Positions 22,520 through 33,623 are shown, counted from the first letter of the stretch. The stretch is 64,000 nt of DNA from Kappaphycus alvarezii (GCA_002205965.3 NADL03000599.1:2914001-2978000), one strand, 5' to 3'. Notes: generated by a model not told the origin, from the sequence alone. Translations and numbers: made by a program.

Positions 22520-24905
22520 ATGGCCGACAAGGTTGACGCCCTAAGTCCCGCCGGTGTCTCCGAATTAGCCACCTTTATTATCCGTCCCCACGAGCACGAT
22601 ATCAACGTTCCGAACTCGGCGACCGTCTCTTTGTCACCGAGCGTGTGTCCGCCCGTCGCGACGATGTCGTCCTTCGAAATGGAAGGGGCCTCCAATTGTA
22701 TGCTAGCCATTTTCGTCCTGTCGATGCCCCGGCCGATATTCCCACCGTCGTTTATTTGCATGGCAATGGCTCATGTCGCGTTGAAGCTACCATGCTTTTG
22801 CATTATATCGTCCCTTATGGACTCAGTTTATTCGCCTTTGACTTTTCCGGATCTGGTATGAGTGATGGCGAGTACATTTCATTGGGCGTCAATGAAAAGC
22901 ATGACGTCGAGACTGTCGTACAGCATCTCGTCTTTTCATGCGGCGTACGTCGTATTGTCCTCTGGGGTCATTCCATGGGCGCCGCACGGCGATTATGTAT
23001 GCCGGTCTTTGTCAACGTCGTCCCGAAGTTTGTGCACTCTTGTTAGATTCCCCTTTTGCCAGTTTCGACAAACTCGCCCAAAGCATGGTCGCCGATATGC
23101 CCATTCCAGTTGCTGTCCCTCGCAAGTTGATTCTCACCGTTGGTGTCCGGCCGTACGCAAGGTTGTCCGCGAAAGGGCCGATTTTGATGTCGGTGACATT
23201 GACCCCTTTCGGCTACCAAGAAGATTCCTCACGACATTCCCGCCTTGTTTCTGCATGGATCGGCGGATGCGGTCGTCCCTGTCGTCCATGGTGAAATGTT
23301 GCATAGGAGTTATCCATCACAGCAAAAGGACCTGATTGTTATGGAAGGCTTGGAGCACGATTCGCAGAGGCCGGAATGGGTCATGGACAGGGCCCTCATC
23401 TTTTTGCAGCGCAATTTGCGCACCAACGGCCCGCGGGATGTCCAATATCTCGAGCATTTAAAGGCCCGCGGCAACGCCGCCCTCTTGTCACGTCGCTTCG
23501 ATGACGCCATCTACATTTACACCCAAGCCCTCAACGCACTTTCAGAGTCGGTCACTCACAAGCAGTTTGCAGTTGCCTTGGGCGAATCTGGCGTCATCGG
23601 GATCACAGACGACACCGATTCCGATGATGGTGACGCTAGTCTTGCGCGACGCAATTCTTCCATTTCCAACTTTGTCAGCACCGTCAAGCGCTGGCGTCAT
23701 GCGCGCACCCTATTTGCCGCCGAAGATGGCTCACGGAAGAATACCGCCGCCGCGAGTGCAGCATATCGTGAGTCTCCAGTGCATAGGGGAAGTCAGTCAT
23801 GTCCGCACTCTCCCCGTCGCGTAAGTCGCCAGTACGAGCAGGAGGAACCAGAAGCGGCGAAGCCCACAGGTACCATGTCCCCACCTTTTGAACAGAATCA
23901 CGACAATATCCCCAATGGGCGTAATACAGCCGCAAACGACTGCGCACGTAGCGATAGCTCAGCGTGGAGTGGCAGGTTTTCAAGGTATGGCAGCGCTCGT
24001 AGATGGCGTGCGAGAAGTTTGATGGATAGCATCAAGAACAAGATGCGGACTGGAAGGTCAAAGCCGGCGACTACGACGGCACCCAGTTCCAATCATGAGT
24101 CTGCGGATGGTTTAGTGGGGTCCAGTCAGAATATGGAGTCGTCTCAGCCCGACACGCCAAGTTCACCCCCCCGCAACGGAACAAGCAAGCCCTTGATAGT
24201 CGCTCGGAAGACGGTCATTCTCGGAAAGGCCTGTCATGGCGTTCGAGAGGCAATGGGAAGTTGAGGCGTGCACCATCGAGCCGGGTGCCGATAGGTCAGC
24301 GCGGAAAGTGGCGTCAGGGCTCCCGTCGATCAAGAGTCAATGATGTTCCAGTTCGGAATGCTGATAGGGAGGGGAAGTTTGGGAATGAGGACTTGAGAAG
24401 GAAAATGAGTCCGGATATTTCTTCGATCCGAAAACGGTTTTCTCCAAATGACGAAACATCAGGACAACAGACTGAGATGGCGGCAAAAGACACAAAAATG
24501 CGGAGTGATGAGAAGGAGACGGGGATTTATACGAACATCAACTCGTGGAATTTGGATGAGGAAAGAAAGGGGCTGGCTTTGGCTTTGCTGGGAAATCGAA
24601 GCTTGGCGAGAAGGAAGAGGTTGGATTTGAAAGGTGCGTTGTTCGATGCAGAGGTTTGTCTAGTTTTGGACGCGGGTTGGGTAAGGGGTTACTTGAGAAA
24701 GGCAACTGCACTAAGAGAGGACGGACGATTGGAAGAAGCAAAAGATTGCGTGTTGGAGGGTTTGCGGAGAGATGGCGAACATGCGGGGCTGGCGGATATG
24801 TTGAGCTCGATTGAAGTTGAAGCGGAGGCGAGGCTATTGGCGAATGATAGAGGGGAGGCGGGAAACGTAAATAGCGGGGCGGATGCAGTGTCGGCGCAGG
24901 GATGA
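22520..24905 (+). CDS. Alpha/beta hydrolase fused to C-terminal TPRs (frameshifted as read)
   Basis: Start ATG at 22520 (MADKVDALSPAGVSEL). The N-terminal half is an alpha/beta hydrolase. It shows FIIRP, the oxyanion segment VVYLHGNGS, FDFSGSGMSDGEY, the nucleophile elbow GHSMGA (Ser codon 22972-22974), FLHGSADAVVP (Asp 23266-23268) and EGLEHDSQRP (His 23356-23358), a complete Ser-Asp-His triad. The second half opens with a TPR helix pair (YLEHLKARGNAALLSRRFDD). A serine-rich insertion of about 340 residues splits the TPRs, which resume with ALALLGNRSLARRKR and WVRGYLRKATALREDGRLEEA. The frame steps -1 five times (near 22588, 22983, 23150, 23220, 24255), each fitting loss of one base. A soluble hydrolase with a peptide-docking TPR module is inferred. 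The substrate is unknown. Confidence 0.8.
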
Positions 24906-25953
24906 ATATGAGCGCGAAGCGTTTAGGGAGGTGGGGATGCTAGGAATGTTTTCGGATTTGTTTGTATAGATTTTTGGTTGTGAAAACGTAGAGTGCGTAA
25001 GGTTTTTTTTTCTTGTCGTTGATGTGTCCAGATGCCGGGGGCTTTGCGTGGGTCAGAAATACAGATGTTTGGCAACCCAAGCGGTTGGTCGAGTTTTGAA
25101 GTTCATAGCACCGACGAATCAGGCTGAGATGCTCAAGTACATGTATGGATGAAGGGCTAATGCGGGCACATCATTGGGATGGGTGCACGTCTTGATGAAC
25201 AGGTGAGCGAGTTGCGGATATGTCACGTTGACAAGGGCGGTCGGAAACAGGGGTAGATATTACTTGCAACGGGAGGTCTTTTGGTCGAGAATCGATGATG
25301 CCGGCACAGAGTTCCTGGTGGGTGAGGTCTGTGATATCATCAATAGAGATGGTGCCGCAAAACGAGTGGGTGTTTGGGGAAGCGAGAGCACAACTTGGGG
25401 GAGGAAGGGTGGAAGACAGAGGGGAAAAGGAAAAGCTGCCAGGTTGCTTGCTTTGGAGTTGGCCCATTGTGGGGGCTGCAGGCATGGGAAGAGTTAGATT
25501 TGCCTAATGACAGGTGTTTCTGGGGAATGGTTGAGGGAGAATAACGGCTTAGGTTGGAGAGGTTGGTTGGTTCCATCGAGGACTTTTATTGCATGGTTAC
25601 TGAACAAAGCTGCGATTTTTATGAAGGTTATGGGGGCTGGAAAGTGAGTCACGATTGGGCAATACGTTGGGGTTTTCGCTGAAGACGTCGCTTGTCGAGG
25701 CTGTTGATTACAGATTGTCAGGTCATGTGGTGTAAGTGGGTCACGAGGGCACAAACTTCGGTACCTTCTGTCGTTTTTAGTTAAAAAAGGATGCGAAACG
25801 TCAGGTAGGGCATCCGTTGTCTTGGTTATTATTTTTGAAGCGTCTTGTGTGGTGGAGGGTACCTTCAAGGGGTATTTGCCTGCCAGTACCCTTCGATAGC
25901 AAGATGACCGTGACGGGATCCGCGGCATGGAAGGGCTGCACTGTCGATGGCAT
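24906..25953. other. Spacer between convergent genes
   Basis: Lies between the 3' ends of the hydrolase-TPR gene (+) and the Hint gene (-). Open frames of 80-100 codons on both strands (for example 25228-25497 + and 25171-25485 -) have no recognisable domain. It presumably holds the two 3' UTRs. Confidence 0.45.
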
Positions 25954-27122
25954 CTATGGGAATGGTGACAGGATCTGTAGATGGTTGCTTGCAAGACCTC
26001 CCGGCAAAAGCCATCTCCACAACCTTGCAAAGCCTGCCATTGTAATTTCTACCCCCAACCCCGCGCCGCCCAGTAAATACACTACAGCTCTACTCGGGGC
26101 CAATAACGCATGCCCACCTCCCACCCCCACCTCCTCCGTGTACGTGGTAAACACTATGCCATCCACCACCACCTCTCCATTCATAGTCTGCAAGTTATAC
26201 AGACCCCATCCACGAACCAAGGCCACCTTTTCCACTAACCGCCAATCACCCCCCACCCCCCTCATCCACATGCCCACCGTCACATCTCCCATCCTCACCA
26301 CGCGTGTTTCTAGTCCTGCCTCCCCTTGAACCTCGACTAAATGCCCCGTTGTTGCCTTGGCTATTCCACCTCCCTTCAAGTGCGCAGCCCAAAACCACGC
26401 GCCTCGTTCCTCCTTGTGGGTCCAACCTATCACCTGTACACCTCCGCCACCACTTTTTGCGACCCTATCTCCCGTTGCGATCTCTGTTATTCTCTTCCAC
26501 CCGCCTCCCTCCATCAACACCCTCGCATCACCCGAAAAACAGGCAGGCCCCATACTGTCTGCTGTCTGTCTATAAAAGCAGCGTGCGCCTACCATAAGAT
26601 ACTTGACGTCTCTCTTAAAATCGTAGACACCAGACAGGGACGCCTCACCAATATCACTTTTTCCCACAAATACTTGATTCCAACTGACATTTTTGATGTC
26701 GACCTCTGGTTTGATAAAGAGTAAGACTTTGTTCTGTTCTAAAAATGTTCGACAATAGCATCGAACCCTCGCTGAACAAGGCCCGACAGATACGTACCTA
26801 TCTGTTGCTGTCGTTGTCCAAAGAAGAGTTGGGCTGCCGTGCCCACTTCGACATCGACCTGCAAATTGAGTCTACCGCCCACACAACTGCGCCTTGCAAA
26901 GGAATCTTGCGGGGGACAGTCTGTCTTCCACATTTCTATAGTAGGTGGAGGAATCTTGTCAGAAGCGTGGCTGAAGGATATAAAGTCGCCACATGAGGAA
27001 GCCCCAAGTTGAAGTCGGTATGTACCACGAATATCTGACTCGGTGAAGGCGGCATAGGAGATTTGAAGGGACTGGAGTAGGAGGTGAAGGAAGATGAGCG
27101 GAAGAGACAATCGATAGGGCAT
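25954..27122 (-). CDS. Secreted protein with C-terminal Hint (hedgehog/intein-type) domain, one frameshift
   Basis: ATG at 27120-27122 opens a signal peptide (MPYRLSLPLIFLHLLLQSL) followed by a cysteine-containing secreted domain (SSCGDF, TDCPP, RRSCVGG). Near 26750 the frame slips by one base and continues (VLLFIKPEVDIKNVSW) to ARCFYRQTADSMGPACFSGD. CFSGDARVLM begins a Hint domain: the nucleophilic Cys codon is 26539-26541, followed by the TTGHLVEV block (T-x-x-H of intein/Hog block B) and GIVFTTYTEEVG. The segment GGGHALLAPSRAV resembles the Hog-type C-terminal region. Hint domains drive N-S acyl shift and self-cleavage. The N-terminal domain is not recognisable as a hedgehog signal domain. 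Total about 390 residues. Confidence 0.75.
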
Positions 27123-27433
27123 GGTAATCAAGGGGGGGTGTAATAGAGTGAGAGGCTGTGGTGAACCTGAAGGGTTGTGAAACAATATGTCATTGACGGG
27201 ATTTGGTGGGATTGTCGTTTTGTTGATATCGAGCGGAGGGAGCAAGCGGCACTTGTTTGTCGGATGCGCATAGCGAATTGGAGTTTTTCTGAACTTGTGT
27301 TGGCCATAAAGATGGCAAACAAAAGAGTTTTTGCACAGCTGGGTTTAGGGTGCGAGAAAATCAGAACAAAGCACAATGTGTCATCTACAGCAAGGCAAAG
27401 ATCAATATAAGAAAGTCCTCTGGTATTCTACGG

Positions 27434-27507
27434 ACTGTACTGTACAGTACAGTACTACAGTAGAACGTACGTTCCAGTACGTACAGTACGTACAGTACTG
27501 TACTGTA
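27434..27507. repeat. Cluster of nested GTAC palindromes
   Basis: Consecutive CTGTACTGTACAG, ACGTACGT and TACTGTACTGTA motifs give several overlapping perfect palindromes in about 75 bases, between the Hint and GT34-like genes (intergenic 27123-27569). Confidence 0.8.
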
Positions 27508-27569
27508 ATGATGTTGGACTTGCACAATACTGTAATTATTATGTTCTGTAAGTACTGCCTCGACTTGAA

Positions 27570-28575
27570 TCACAACTCGTCATGTCCACGTAATCCGTCA
27601 GCATCCTTGCTCAACAAGTCATGGCGGTCCACCCATGGCCCTCCTCCTGACAATTGCACATGACGATATCGATTCGGCACAGCCATTCTCTCCATGGGCT
27701 CCTCCAACCTCAGCCGCCTTTCATCCTGCGGCCGACAATCCCGATCCCTCTCCGCCCCTTGACACACACCCGCATAGTAATTCAGCATGTACTGCCCCTG
27801 AAAAACGCTTCCACATCCTCCACCTCGGTCACCCCCGCCAGCACTTCAAACTGCTTCCCCAATGCCAACCCACCCTCCTCCCCAATCTCCTGCACAACAC
27901 CCTCCAAGTTTACCACGAAATCCCCGGCCCGATATTCTGCCGCGTACACATTCAACATCCACTTTGGCACCAACTTTACCACTACCTCCCCGTCGCCTAC
28001 GCTCCCGTCCCATTCCTTTACCCACTCTCCACATTTCACAAGCCCCACACCCATGTACACCCCACCCCAATCCTCGCTCAATATCATTTGCGCCCCGTCA
28101 ATCACCACATCCTCCACTCGCACAGTCTGATTCACAAATAGTGCCCACTTCCTCCCCACATCATCCAATACCCGTCTCGTCCCACGCATCCCATTCTTAA
28201 AATCTCTACCATCCCGGCCTCTTGTTCAACCCCGGAAATCGGCGTCTCACATTCCCCCTCGCCTGTCATCTCTCCCTCCCCATTACATAATCTCCCAATC
28301 TTTTCCTCCTGCCACCCCCGCATTCCTTCCACCTCATTCCGCGTCCATACTGCAAACTCATACCCATGCCGACCTGCGTACCGTCGCTTGTTTTCGACGC
28401 ACACCTTGCCCAACTCTCGTTCCTCGACGCTAGAACTCTCGTAATGAAGGATGGCCACTTTCCCTGATGATACGGCCGGTGGATTGCCGCCATTGCATGA
28501 TACTGTTAAAAGTAATGCGCACAGCAATATCAACCAGAATCGAGAAAGATGATGGCGGGGATGCGGGAAGCACAT
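27570..28575 (-). CDS. GT34-like glycosyltransferase (type II membrane), frameshifted and lacking the DxD loop
   Basis: ATG at 28573-28575. The N-terminus has a signal anchor (FWLILLCALLLTVS), as expected for a Golgi type II enzyme. VAILHYESSSVEERELG and NKRRYAGRHGYEFAVW match the start of GT34 (GMA12/MNN10-type) transferases. After a frameshift near 28180 come VRVEDVVIDGAQMILSEDWG (two lines of the GT34 core), KLVPKWMLNVYAAEY and GDFVVNLEG. A further slip at GGGG near 27795 leads to YMLNYYAGVCQ and a C-terminal tail to about 27570. The D-x-D metal-binding loop, which should precede LFVNQT, is missing, and the segment before KLVPKW is short. Either small deletions occurred or bases are missing from the sequence. 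It would transfer a sugar to a glycan. The donor is unknown. Confidence 0.65.
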
Positions 28576-28735
28576 GATGCGTGTGCAAGTGGGTGAGGGG
28601 AGCAGCTGCAGCACAAGGGAACGCGATCGGGCATCTTGGTGTTTCTTATTGGCAATCTACCCCGTTAAGCGGGTAGCGGGGTCAATGGAGCACATGGGGC
28701 GCATGCGTTGGTGTACGAAATTTCACGCAATAAAC

Positions 28736-29577
28736 TTACAGCGGTCTACAGACAAGGACAAATAAATCTGGACACGTTACACCTGTAGAGTAGGCGTCAC
28801 CTCCTTTTCGCCCAAATAGCAATAGCAGATAGGCCAACAACTTGCCCCTATCCGCCGGACTCATGTTAACTCCCAGCTCACTTACCGTCTCCATCGCAAT
28901 CAACTTGGCCCCCTTGACAATACTCTTCCTCGCCGCCACCAACGCGTCAGCCTGCTGTCTCTTCAGCATGACACTCGCGATTTCCGGCGCATAACTCAAC
29001 TCATTCACGTTTAAACTCTCCACCTTGACGCCCGCCACGGCCACACGACTCTGCAACGTATCCCTCATGCGCTCTCCAATCTCCAAAGCCTCGCTTCTTA
29101 AACTCGGCTCGCCTTCTTTTTCACTCTCGTATGGATACATGGCGGCCACTCGTTTTAGAATTGTGGGCGCTTGATCGCGGACAAAACGATGCGGATGCGA
29201 TACATCTATGGCTGCGGCGCGGGCGTTGACTATTCGATAGGTGATGACTCCAGATATCACCACGGGGGATCCGCGTGCATCTAGCACTTTGATGTTGGCT
29301 AAATCATGAGTGATAATGTCTGTTGAAACGCGGCGCCGTTCAATGGCGAAACCACTTCGGCAATAGCAACCTGGCTTTGTAATTGTGCCGTGGTAATTTC
29401 CAAAGTAAAGCTGCACCACTTGCACACGCTCCGGCACGATGAAACAGGTGTTGCATGGAAGCAGCGCGTCGAATGGGTTTGACATGCAAAACGCATTGTC
29501 TGGTTTGGAAGGCTGGACATGCAGCATGGAATCTTCGAGTGGAATATCCATGTGGGCGGCGGGGGGGGGACGGCCAT
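28736..29577 (-). CDS. SPFH/band-7 domain protein (stomatin/prohibitin-like)
   Basis: One frame is open from at least MDIPLEDSM (ATG 29549-29551) to a stop at 28736. A second ATG at 29575-29577 (MAVPPPPP) joins only if one base is missing from the run of nine C (G on +) at about 29561-29569, so the start is uncertain. CFIVPERVQVVQLYFGNYHG is the classic start of an SPFH domain, followed by VSGVITYRIVNARAA-type strands, FVRDQAPTILKRVAA and the helix SYAPEIASVMLKRQQADALV. There is no strong transmembrane segment. Cysteine pairs near the N-terminus (CNTC, GCYC) could be acylated. About 270 residues. Role inferred: membrane scaffold or oligomer. No partner is visible. Confidence 0.82.
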
Positions 29578-30564
29578 GGTGCTGGGATGGAGATTGAACA
29601 GTTTGGTTTGTGATGACGTGATTGCTCGAATAGCGGGCCCACGGTAGCCGGCTCTTGACGAATAAGTAGCGCTGTGGAGTCTGCAAAGCAGGCAGTTGCA
29701 ACAAGGTTGCTATTTGCTGCGTTTTTACCGAACCAATCTGATTTTGTAGCAATTTGTCAGTTTTTCTTTAGATTGTTACTGCATGCACCCAAACAATCTA
29801 AATGTTGCAGGACAAAAGGGCGTAGACGTCGCCTACTACAATATAGCCATCAACAATGTCCTGTACAGTAATATTGTACTGTACTATAGTGTTGGTTTCC
29901 TAATTGCGGGACCAATCATAAACAAAGGTAGATAATATTACGTGCATTCAATATCTGGCACTCCAGAAACATTATGAGTAAAAATATATAGTTGTACGAA
30001 ATGGAGACCTTTAATTTGGATTTTTTTCTGGAAGAAGTACAGTACAGTACTTCTTCCATATATTAAAATAACCCAAAAATTCCCCCCGTATACATCGACG
30101 GAGGGGACAAAAACAAACAGTACTGAACTGTAACAGGCCCATTTGCCAATGGAAAAACTAAACATTTCAATAAATAGTACCTCGATATAATGAAAAATTA
30201 ATAATTGTTAATTTGTCGTATCGGACCAGCGTACTGTACAGTACAATAGCAGAAATTATTTGCTCTGTATATTACAGTAACCCCTACGATTTAGTGCTAC
30301 CCCAGTACATGGGGCTTTTACAGACACTACTGGGAATCGGTACTATTCGGTAAAGCTCGAGAGCATCTCAGGAATCATAACTTGACGCGTTTTCTTCGTG
30401 CTGGCTTATTGAATGGCGCTAAGGAAGCCGTTAAGAGCGCGACCAAGGCCGGCACCTGCCTGTAGAACGTTGCAGTCGTATGCAAGAAGCCGAAGCCCTG
30501 AAGTCTTGAAGAAAAGCGTTCAGTGGTCCGTAATTTGCTCGAAATGTGGTCCAAGGCCTTGCTA
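29578..30564. other. Intergenic region with palindromes
   Basis: No gene recognised. It holds GTAC palindromes at 29861-29886 and 30231-30244 (14 bp, perfect) and a 12 bp-arm hairpin at 30029-30058. Confidence 0.5.
30029..30058. repeat. Perfect 12 bp hairpin around AGTACA
   Basis: TGGAAGAAGTAC, a 6 base loop AGTACA and GTACTTCTTCCA. The longest and cleanest of the GTAC-centred inverted repeats. Confidence 0.85.
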
Positions 30565-31004
30565 GTGTCTATTGGACCGTTGTCCTCATATGAGGACTAC
30601 TTTTAGCACTTCTTTTTCAATACAATTTTTTTTTACCTCAGCGCATTTCTTGTCCCTCCGCATTAGGTCATGAGTGTAGATGGCCGATCAAAACAAACTT
30701 TTCAAGATTGCTGACCTCGGTGAAGGCTAGACCAATTTCCCTCACCAGCTTCCGCTCTTCGCAAGAAGTTGTGAAAACGACTTCATTTTGGAAGGTAAAA
30801 TAGTTCGTATTATCGTGGGGGGTTTCAGAAACGAGGGCGCATGTACAGTAAAAATTACTATACTGTAACTAAACATAAAAAACCTTTTTTCCAGTAAAAA
30901 TTTCGGGCTTCCAAAACGTTTTCCTTCCAAAATGTAAAGGAAATTGTCCTCATATGAGGACAAAGTGTGCCTCATATGAGGACAGTGCGTGGCCGGATAG
31001 ACAC
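30565..31004 (-). mobile_element. Tc1/mariner-like MITE, copy B (440 bp, inverted)
   Basis: Reverse-complement relative of 22-461, same length, flanked by TA at 30563-30564 and 31005-31006. The single-palindrome end is on the left (GTCCTCATATGAGGAC at 30582-30597). The double-palindrome end is on the right (perfect at 30946-30961, one mismatch at about 30968-30983). A 77-codon frame on the minus strand inside it has no counterpart that looks coding in copy A. Confidence 0.78.
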
Positions 31005-31006
31005 TA

Positions 31007-31976
31007 GAGGCACTAATAAGAGGGGGAAAATTTGGGTTATTTTAATGCATGGAAGATGTGTCGGTTATTTCCACGCGGCTAATGCCTTATGCGGGATAAG
31101 TCGTCACTGATAAGAGTAGCATTATGCGAAGTGGCACTCTATGGTGACATCATCCTATACAATGTCAATACAATAAAGTCATCAATAGATTTTGAAAATA
31201 TACTCAATTGATGCCAAATAGTCCTATGATCAAATATACAGGCGCTGACATGGGAGCCAATGAAGTTCGAATGCGATAGTAAGCAATCCGAATATTTTGT
31301 TTAAATTGTCCATAACTGCAGAGAATAAAAGTTCGCGGAAAGTTAAGATTTCCGCGATGGGAAAACACGCACCAATAAGTTTAAATGGAGCTAAATGCAC
31401 AACAAAAAACGTTTGCACAAGGGCAAAGTGCCTTCTATGAGTTTACCTAGTTTGAAACTAAATACATTGCAGTACTGTACTGTAATCCAACGTCATAGAT
31501 TCTTTCACAGAGCAGCTCATCAATTGGGTTCCCTTGCCCAACCTAAAAAAAACACGTCCAGCACCGCCCCTACGAAATGTGTGCCCGTTCAACTCCCTTC
31601 CAAGCTCAAACCACATTGGCTCTCCTTGCTGACCCCGCTGCAGATAGGGCTGCAGATTTCGCTCTTTTCGCAAAACCACAGAACATGGTTGAAAGCGATG
31701 AGGAGAATGACTCTGGATGTTCTGCATTTGACGAGCTCTAATACACTGGTGGAGCTGCTGGCGTTTGTGTAATGATTGATTTTGACGCCGATAAATACAG
31801 TACCCTTTATAATTCATTTACAGACACTATAACGGAATTTTAAAGCGTTGGATTCCGCCAATAGTGCCCATACACCGGTAAGGATGTATTATTCATGTGT
31901 TTGGTAGTTCTCATTTTTGGAACTCAATGGGATGTTGTGGCAAAACTTTTAATATCAAGGGCCCAACTTTAACAAG
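31007..31976. other. Unassigned DNA
   Basis: No gene recognised. The 125-codon frame at 31395-31772 (+) overlaps one of 119 codons on the other strand, and neither has a domain. A CAGTACTGTACTG motif is at about 31470. Confidence 0.45.
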
Positions 31977-32735
31977 ATGGTCGTCAGGTTCATTGAGCAT
32001 CTCTTTGATGCCGCCTTTAGTACCCTAGTCAAGGACAAAGAGATAAATGTAAAGTTTGAAGAGCTTGTTGAGGACGGTGTGAGTGTTCAGAATGACGCTT
32101 TTGTAAGGCATGCCACTGATGTGACATTCCAGCAGTGTAATCGGCCAACTGGTAATATACAACATAGTAAGCCGCACTATTTCGAGCAACACAAGTTGTA
32201 CGGATATAAAGTTGAAGTAAGTGTGCTTGGGATTAGTGTGGCTCTAGATGTAACCACGCACTACCGCCGAAGTGTTCTTGACCTATAAATATTTTAGAGA
32301 AATGATTAGTTCGATAAGAAGGCAATGTGCAAGAAAGATGGCGAGCGTGCAAAAATTCCTTACATCGGCCCGTTGATTGGAAAGTATCCGAACGCCTAAG
32401 GGGTACCCATGGAAATTGGATATCAAAGGCGAAAGGGTGAGTGCGTTTTACTATATTAAAGGGAAGCCTAACAATGGAAAGGTGAGTATGGAAGTGGAAG
32501 AAACAAAGGAAAGATATTATCTGACCACATTATAGTCGAAAACTATTTCGGGGGGTTGAATATGCTGTTGGATTGGGCGAGAAATGGAGATGGAAAGAGC
32601 ACCGCTACTACTCAGTGTTCTGATTATGATCTATCCTGACCAATGTACATGTTCAGATGCATATGCTTCGCGCGGAAGACACAACGCATCACCCCAGCGT
32701 GAAAATTCGCCTCTGTGCCAATGGAAACGAACCTA
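31977..32735 (+). pseudogene. DDE-superfamily transposase remnant
   Basis: The first 103 codons are open and include KLYGYKVEVSVLGISVALDV (near 32200), a block seen in eukaryotic DDE endonucleases (Harbinger/ISL2EU-like). Downstream, in shifting frames, come PYIGPLIGKYPNA and GVPMEIGYQ (near 32360-32430), DHIIVENYFGGLN (near 32523) with the third-acid region, and a final MHMLRAEDTTHH-like end (near 32655-32690). Block order is correct for one transposase, but frames change several times and stops intervene. I see no terminal inverted repeats. Confidence 0.6.
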
Positions 32736-32858
32736 GCAAGAAGTGAAAGCGAAAACCCATTATCGCATCAAACGACGTATATTGATCGCGATGCGGGTTT
32801 GAGCCTTATAGTTCTCCTAAATTAAGCCTTGTACCTAGTAAAAACTGACGGGGGTTTT

Positions 32859-33623
32859 CTAAGACCCTCCTCCATTGCTTGACGTAACTCTTTGTAACAC
32901 TCTGGAAACCCGAAATGCTCGCTTCAAATTACTCTGCCTGCCCTCTCCATCTGTATAACTTGCCTCCACCTCAAGCAGAAGCCCTCGGCTGCAACACGTC
33001 GCACAACCCCAAATTCCCCACCCGATAACCGCCGTAACAAACAGCGATACCTGAAACCCCCACCACAATGATTTACCCAATAAAACCCCTTCCAGCAGCA
33101 GAAACTCGCCTTACTTCAGCACAAATACCCTCCAAGCCACACCAGCCAGCCGCAGCACATCGTTCCAGAACCAACCCCATCTAGCCAGACCTCGCAACCA
33201 CAGCACCTCGCACAACCCACCTACCCATACAAAATCCCACCTCCCCTCGCCCTCAACCACATACATGAGCCCCACCCCAAAGCCCCACCCCCAAATCACA
33301 CCCCCAGTCAAACCCTCTAGCCACACCATCAAAGCAATACTCCCAAGTCACACCTCCTACCCCTCCACTACCCCCCTAAGCCACTCCTCCTATTCGTACC
33401 CCACAGCCACTGCTCCCGGCTTGAACCCCAAAGCCACACCCCTCAAGTTACACCTCCCAACCACAGCACCTCGCACTAGCCCGGCACCCACCTCCCTATA
33501 TCTGTGCAAAATCAACACCTCCACCCGGTCGCAAAACCATGTATTACACCAGTCCTCCCCATAAATGCTCGTGGTGACACCCCACATTACCCTATCAGCT
33601 CCCTCTTCTCCCAGCTGTATCAA
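32859..33623 (-). pseudogene. Multi-pass membrane protein gene with four in-frame stops
   Basis: A single minus-strand frame runs for 255 codons without any frameshift. It is interrupted only by TAG (33390-33392), TAG (33357-33359), TGA (33348-33350) and TAA (33111-33113). The soluble start (GEDWCNTWFCDRVEVLILHR) is followed by tryptophan-rich hydrophobic blocks (GGVIWGWGFGVGLMYVV, WDFVWVGGLCEVLWL, WFWNDVLRLAGVAW, SLWWGFQVSLFVTAVIGWG), probably four membrane spans, and a basic C-terminus. The TAG and TGA codons are one transition from TGG, and TAA is one from CAA. I do not recognise the family. Conserved frame with nonsense changes argues for a once-functional gene. Confidence 0.5.

Noticed and set aside
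43-30983. Repeated palindromes suggesting a CRISPR array
   Set aside because: They occur in only two places, within transposon ends, without regular spacers, and the DNA is eukaryotic.
32859-33623. Alternative genetic code reading stops as tryptophan
   Set aside because: TAG, TGA and TAA are all used, and neighbouring intact frames such as the SPFH gene need normal stops.
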